From: Micrococcales bacterium
Lineage (GTDB): Bacteria > Actinomycetota > Actinomycetes > Actinomycetales > Dermatophilaceae
Length of the DNA: 8,365 nucleotides
Assembly (NCBI GenBank): GCA_003157445.1
Contig: PMJN01000245.1
Coordinates: 3,449-11,813 of the forward strand
Reading direction: 5' to 3'
The notes beneath the pieces are model-generated. The model saw only the letters and a program-made list of their open reading frames with translations, was not told the DNA's origin and did not search any database. Position 1 is the first letter of the stretch. Each line of letters opens with the position of its first letter. The translations under genes and the position numbers were made by a program. Below are positions 6,817-8,365 of this stretch, piece by piece.

Positions 6817-6828
6817 GTTATGCCGTGC
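6801..6828. repeat. dif-like site: GGCATAA, 6-bp spacer, TTATGCC
   Basis: Overlapping the palindrome, TGTCGGCATAA (6801-6811) is followed by the six bases CGGGTG (6812-6817) and TTATGCCGTGC (6818-6828). Eight bases next to the spacer are exact inverted copies, giving the 11-6-11 plan of a Xer/tyrosine recombinase core site. E. coli dif has the same CATAA-spacer-TTATG core. It does not match the chromosomal dif wording I remember for actinobacteria, so it is more likely an element-specific site. Confidence 0.45.
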
Positions 6829-6833
6829 GGCTG

Positions 6834-6846
6834 GTTATGCCGATGT
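6834..6846 (+). repeat. GTTATGCCGATGT direct repeat, second copy
   Basis: This 13-base sequence is identical to 6791-6803 in the left arm and centre of the palindrome, 43 bases away in the same orientation. A shorter GTTATGCCG at 6817-6825 lies between them, making three tandemly oriented arms in 56 bases. Confidence 0.7.
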
Positions 6847-6857
6847 GGACACGAACT

Positions 6858-6874
6858 CCCCTGCAGGGCAGGGG
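6858..6874. repeat. Small hairpin CCCCTGC-AGG-GCAGGGG
   Basis: Arms 6858-6864 and 6868-6874 are perfect 7-base inverted repeats around AGG; the flanks GAAC and TTTC add partial pairing. Only three T follow, so as a terminator it is weak. It sits between the repeat arms at 6834 and 6891 and might be structural within the element end. Confidence 0.4.
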
Positions 6875-6890
6875 TTTCGAGCACGAGAGG

Positions 6891-6900
6891 TCGGCATAAT
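6891..6900 (+). repeat. Right-most TCGGCATAA arm
   Basis: TCGGCATAAT repeats the right half of the palindrome core (TCGGCATAA, 6803-6811) and is the last copy in the window. It is inverted relative to 6834-6846, from which it is separated by 44 bases holding the small hairpin. I take it as the likely right limit of the element that carries the hydrolase. Confidence 0.5.
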
Positions 6901-7090
6901 CCGTGCCACAGCCGGACCCCTTCGATGTGTGCCGCCTGAGGTCGACTGACGCGGAACGACCAGCCACAAACGACCCCAAGGTCTTCGGCCCAGACCCCTT
7001 GCTGGGCTGGTCGCCGCTGACCAACCGGCAGTTCTTGCTGGCCAACGGTGTTGCCTTCGTCAAACCGCCACCACCAGCGCGTCTGGGACA

Positions 7091-7609
7091 TTGGTCGCCC
7101 TGGTCGCCGCGGACCTGCTGGGCCTGCGCTCGCTGCTCACCGATCTGGTACTGCTGCCGTTCTCCGTGATGGTGGTGATCGGCTCGACCGCAGGCGGGTT
7201 CTGGCTCCAGCGGCCCAGCCACGTGGGCAAGGCTGCAGGACTCGGCATTGTCGCGGTGGCGATGATCGCCCTGGCCTTGGCGACTGTCGCCCGTTCCGTA
7301 CCCCTGCTGGTGGTCGCTGTGGCGATCGCCGGGCTGGGGCTTTCCTGGGCCGCGGTGACCTCGACCGAAGCGGCCACGGCTGCACTGCCCGAGGCGCAGC
7401 AAGGTACAGCGGCGGCCGCGGTGAACACTGCGGCGCAGATCGGTACGGCCCTGGGCGTGGCCGTATTGCTGACGATCGCCTCGATGATCGAAGGGGACAC
7501 GGCGTCCAGCGGCCGCGGCTACACGGTTGCGTTCCTGGCCGCAGCCGTGCTCGCCGGGGCCGTCGCCGCCGCTTTGATGCTCAACCCGCCGCAGCGCCGA
7601 AAGAGTTAG
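7091..7609 (+). pseudogene. MFS drug exporter (DHA2/EmrB-like), C-terminal third only
   Basis: DHA2 exporters are 14-helix proton/drug antiporters of about 480-520 residues. What remains is about 165: LTDLVLLPFSVMVVIGSTAGG, a helix at 47-66 (GLGIVAVAMIALALATVA), one at 70-90 (PLLVVAVAIAGLGLSW), the conserved GTAAAAVNTAAQIGTALGVAV block (about 104-124) and a last helix ending MLNPPQRRKS. The frame is open back to 6950 but has no similarity before about 7100 and no plausible start; the TTG at 7091 lacks a ribosome site. The first eight or so helices are therefore missing, and it is a 5'-truncated remnant, not a working transporter. G+C is high (46/60 at 7321-7380), unlike the hydrolase upstream, so it probably belongs to the older chromosome or a different element. 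Confidence 0.85.
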
Positions 7610-7868
7610 AGGTCGGCATTGCGACCAGCGGTCTCAGATGAGGGCCGTCAACGGCACATCAGAGGTCACGGCTGGCCAAGCCAAGTCGTCGCCCCGGGGC
7701 CACTTCAGGTTGAACAGCCACGCCAGATCCTCGGAACCGGCTACCCGCGGGATCGGGCCGCTGGCGTGGCTCTGGCGATGCCGCGCGGCCGGGACCGGTC
7801 TCCGGAGTCGAGCCATTCCTGCGCACCGATTGCGGCGGCAGCGCACAGCAGGTCACCGCGACCCGTCC
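7610..7868. other. Spacer between transporter remnant and right-edge hydrolase
   Basis: The only protein-like reading is on the minus strand, ending at a stop at 7634-7636: SEDLAWLFNLKWPRGDDLAW, then PAVTSDVPLTALI. It looks like the C-terminus of some protein, but I cannot name it, and upstream the frame turns Arg-rich. It may be another gene fragment. Confidence 0.3.
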
Positions 7869-8365
7869 TCAGGCCAGGTCCGCGAGGGCCTCGGCGATGG
7901 CGCGGGCGAAGCCCGCTGGATTGTCCAGCATCATGCAATGCCCAGCTGCGGAAACGACCCGAAGCGGTATGCCCGAGGCGCGGATCGACGGGTCTTCGGG
8001 GAGCTCGGCGGTGAGCGCGCCCTCGACGAGCGCACACGGGATCGTGAGGTTGAGTAGCAGTTCGTCCATCATCGGCGTCGTGCCACGCCCAAGGGCCAGC
8101 TCGGTGCGGTAGAGCGCAACAGGGTCGGCCAGACGCATCGTGGCTCCCCACTCTGGGTCGACTTCGCTCAGCGCCTGCTCAAAGCCGAACTGGACGAAGG
8201 CAGCCTCGGTGAACGGCTCGATGCGCGGCCTCACTGAGGGCCGCAGGTTCGGTTCAGCCAGGACGAGTCGGCCTACGAGGTCCGGGCGGCGGCTGGCGAG
8301 CACGAGCGCGATCGATCCACCCATGCTGTGCGCGACCATGTCGACCCCTGCGAGTCCCAGAGTGT
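7869..8365 (-). CDS. Alpha/beta hydrolase, C-terminal part (N-terminus beyond window)
   Basis: The frame enters at the right edge as TLGLAGVDMVAHSMGGS and runs to a TGA at 7869-7871, about 164 residues, roughly 60% of a normal 260-280-residue hydrolase. VAHSMGGS is the nucleophile elbow (Ser at bases 8325-8327); RRPDLVGRLVLAEPNL is the following strand typical of esterase/peroxidase-type hydrolases; VVSAAGHCMMLDNPAGFA carries the catalytic His. The acid is not obvious: the region LVEGALTAELPED has Glu and Asp candidates only. The ATG inside the elbow motif is not a start. The substrate cannot be predicted. It converges with the transporter remnant and shows no relation to the large membrane hydrolase beyond the fold. 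Confidence 0.85.
   Translation of the reverse strand, partial: TLGLAGVDMVAHSMGGSIALVLASRRPDLVGRLVLAEPNLRPSVRPRIEPFTEAAFVQFGFEQALSEVDPEWGATMRLADPVALYRTELALGRGTTPMMDELLLNLTIPCALVEGALTAELPEDPSIRASGIPLRVVSAAGHCMMLDNPAGFARAIAEALADLA

Larger units (their letters stand above)
6673..7090. other. Non-coding stretch dominated by TTATGCC/GGCATAA arms
   Basis: No convincing gene is present. 6787-6900 holds the repeat cluster listed separately. From about 6903 to 7090 frames are open on both strands (plus frame with VFGPDPLLGW and LTNRQFLLANG; minus frame with RWWWRFDEGNTVGQQELPVG), but neither matches anything I know, so it may be junction debris between the element end and the transporter remnant. Confidence 0.4.

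Noticed and set aside
6818..7402. 194-codon minus-strand frame across the repeat cluster and MFS remnant
   Set aside because: It runs through palindromic repeats and antisense to MFS helices, giving low-complexity Gln/Arg/His-rich text.

Overview
The window looks like an accessory region of a high-G+C actinobacterium (Actinomycetota). The conjugation coupling protein at the left edge has an actinobacterial-type Walker A neighbourhood, the flanks are strongly G+C-rich, and the recombinase, transporter and hydrolase remnants read like actinobacterial proteins. G+C is uneven: 46/60 in the line 7321-7380 (transporter remnant), but 33/60 at 5401-5460 and 31/60 at 1861-1920, inside the two central genes. 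This suggests those genes were acquired. No rRNA, tRNA or CRISPR array was seen.

Layout. (1) 1-578, minus strand: N-terminal part of a TraD/VirD4-like type IV coupling protein, running off the left edge and broken by a one-base frameshift just before Walker A. (2) 579-1413: no intact gene; 614-900 (minus) reads like an unidentified frameshifted remnant. (3) 1414-3030, plus: a single-chain GmrSD-type (DUF262 + DUF1524) type IV restriction enzyme that seems to have lost an internal block in frame. (4) 3193-3999, minus and convergent: a class I SAM methyltransferase with an unusual N-terminal domain. (5) 4245-4438: a dead serine resolvase (nonsense codon, frameshift, missing 3' part). (6) 4586-6559: an intact 657-residue alpha/beta hydrolase with a glycine-rich membrane hairpin, the most interesting gene here. 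(7) 6560-7090: no convincing gene, but a cluster of TTATGCC/GGCATAA arms including a perfect 30-bp palindrome and a dif-like arrangement. (8) about 7091-7609: the 3' end of an MFS drug exporter. (9) 7869 to the right edge, minus: C-terminal part of a second, ordinary alpha/beta hydrolase.

Interpretation. The region is a patchwork in which transfer genes (coupling protein, resolvase) and a transporter are broken while a restriction-like gene, a methyltransferase and a lipase-like membrane protein are open. This pattern fits a decayed mobile or defence island. The GGCATAA-type arms occur only at 4184-6899 and bracket the membrane hydrolase, so that gene may have been cargo of an element moved by site-specific recombination. 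The hydrolase's role (phospholipase-type effector, abortive-infection protein or housekeeping lipase) cannot be decided from sequence alone. No operon joins the open genes, and no partner or immunity gene for the hydrolase is evident.
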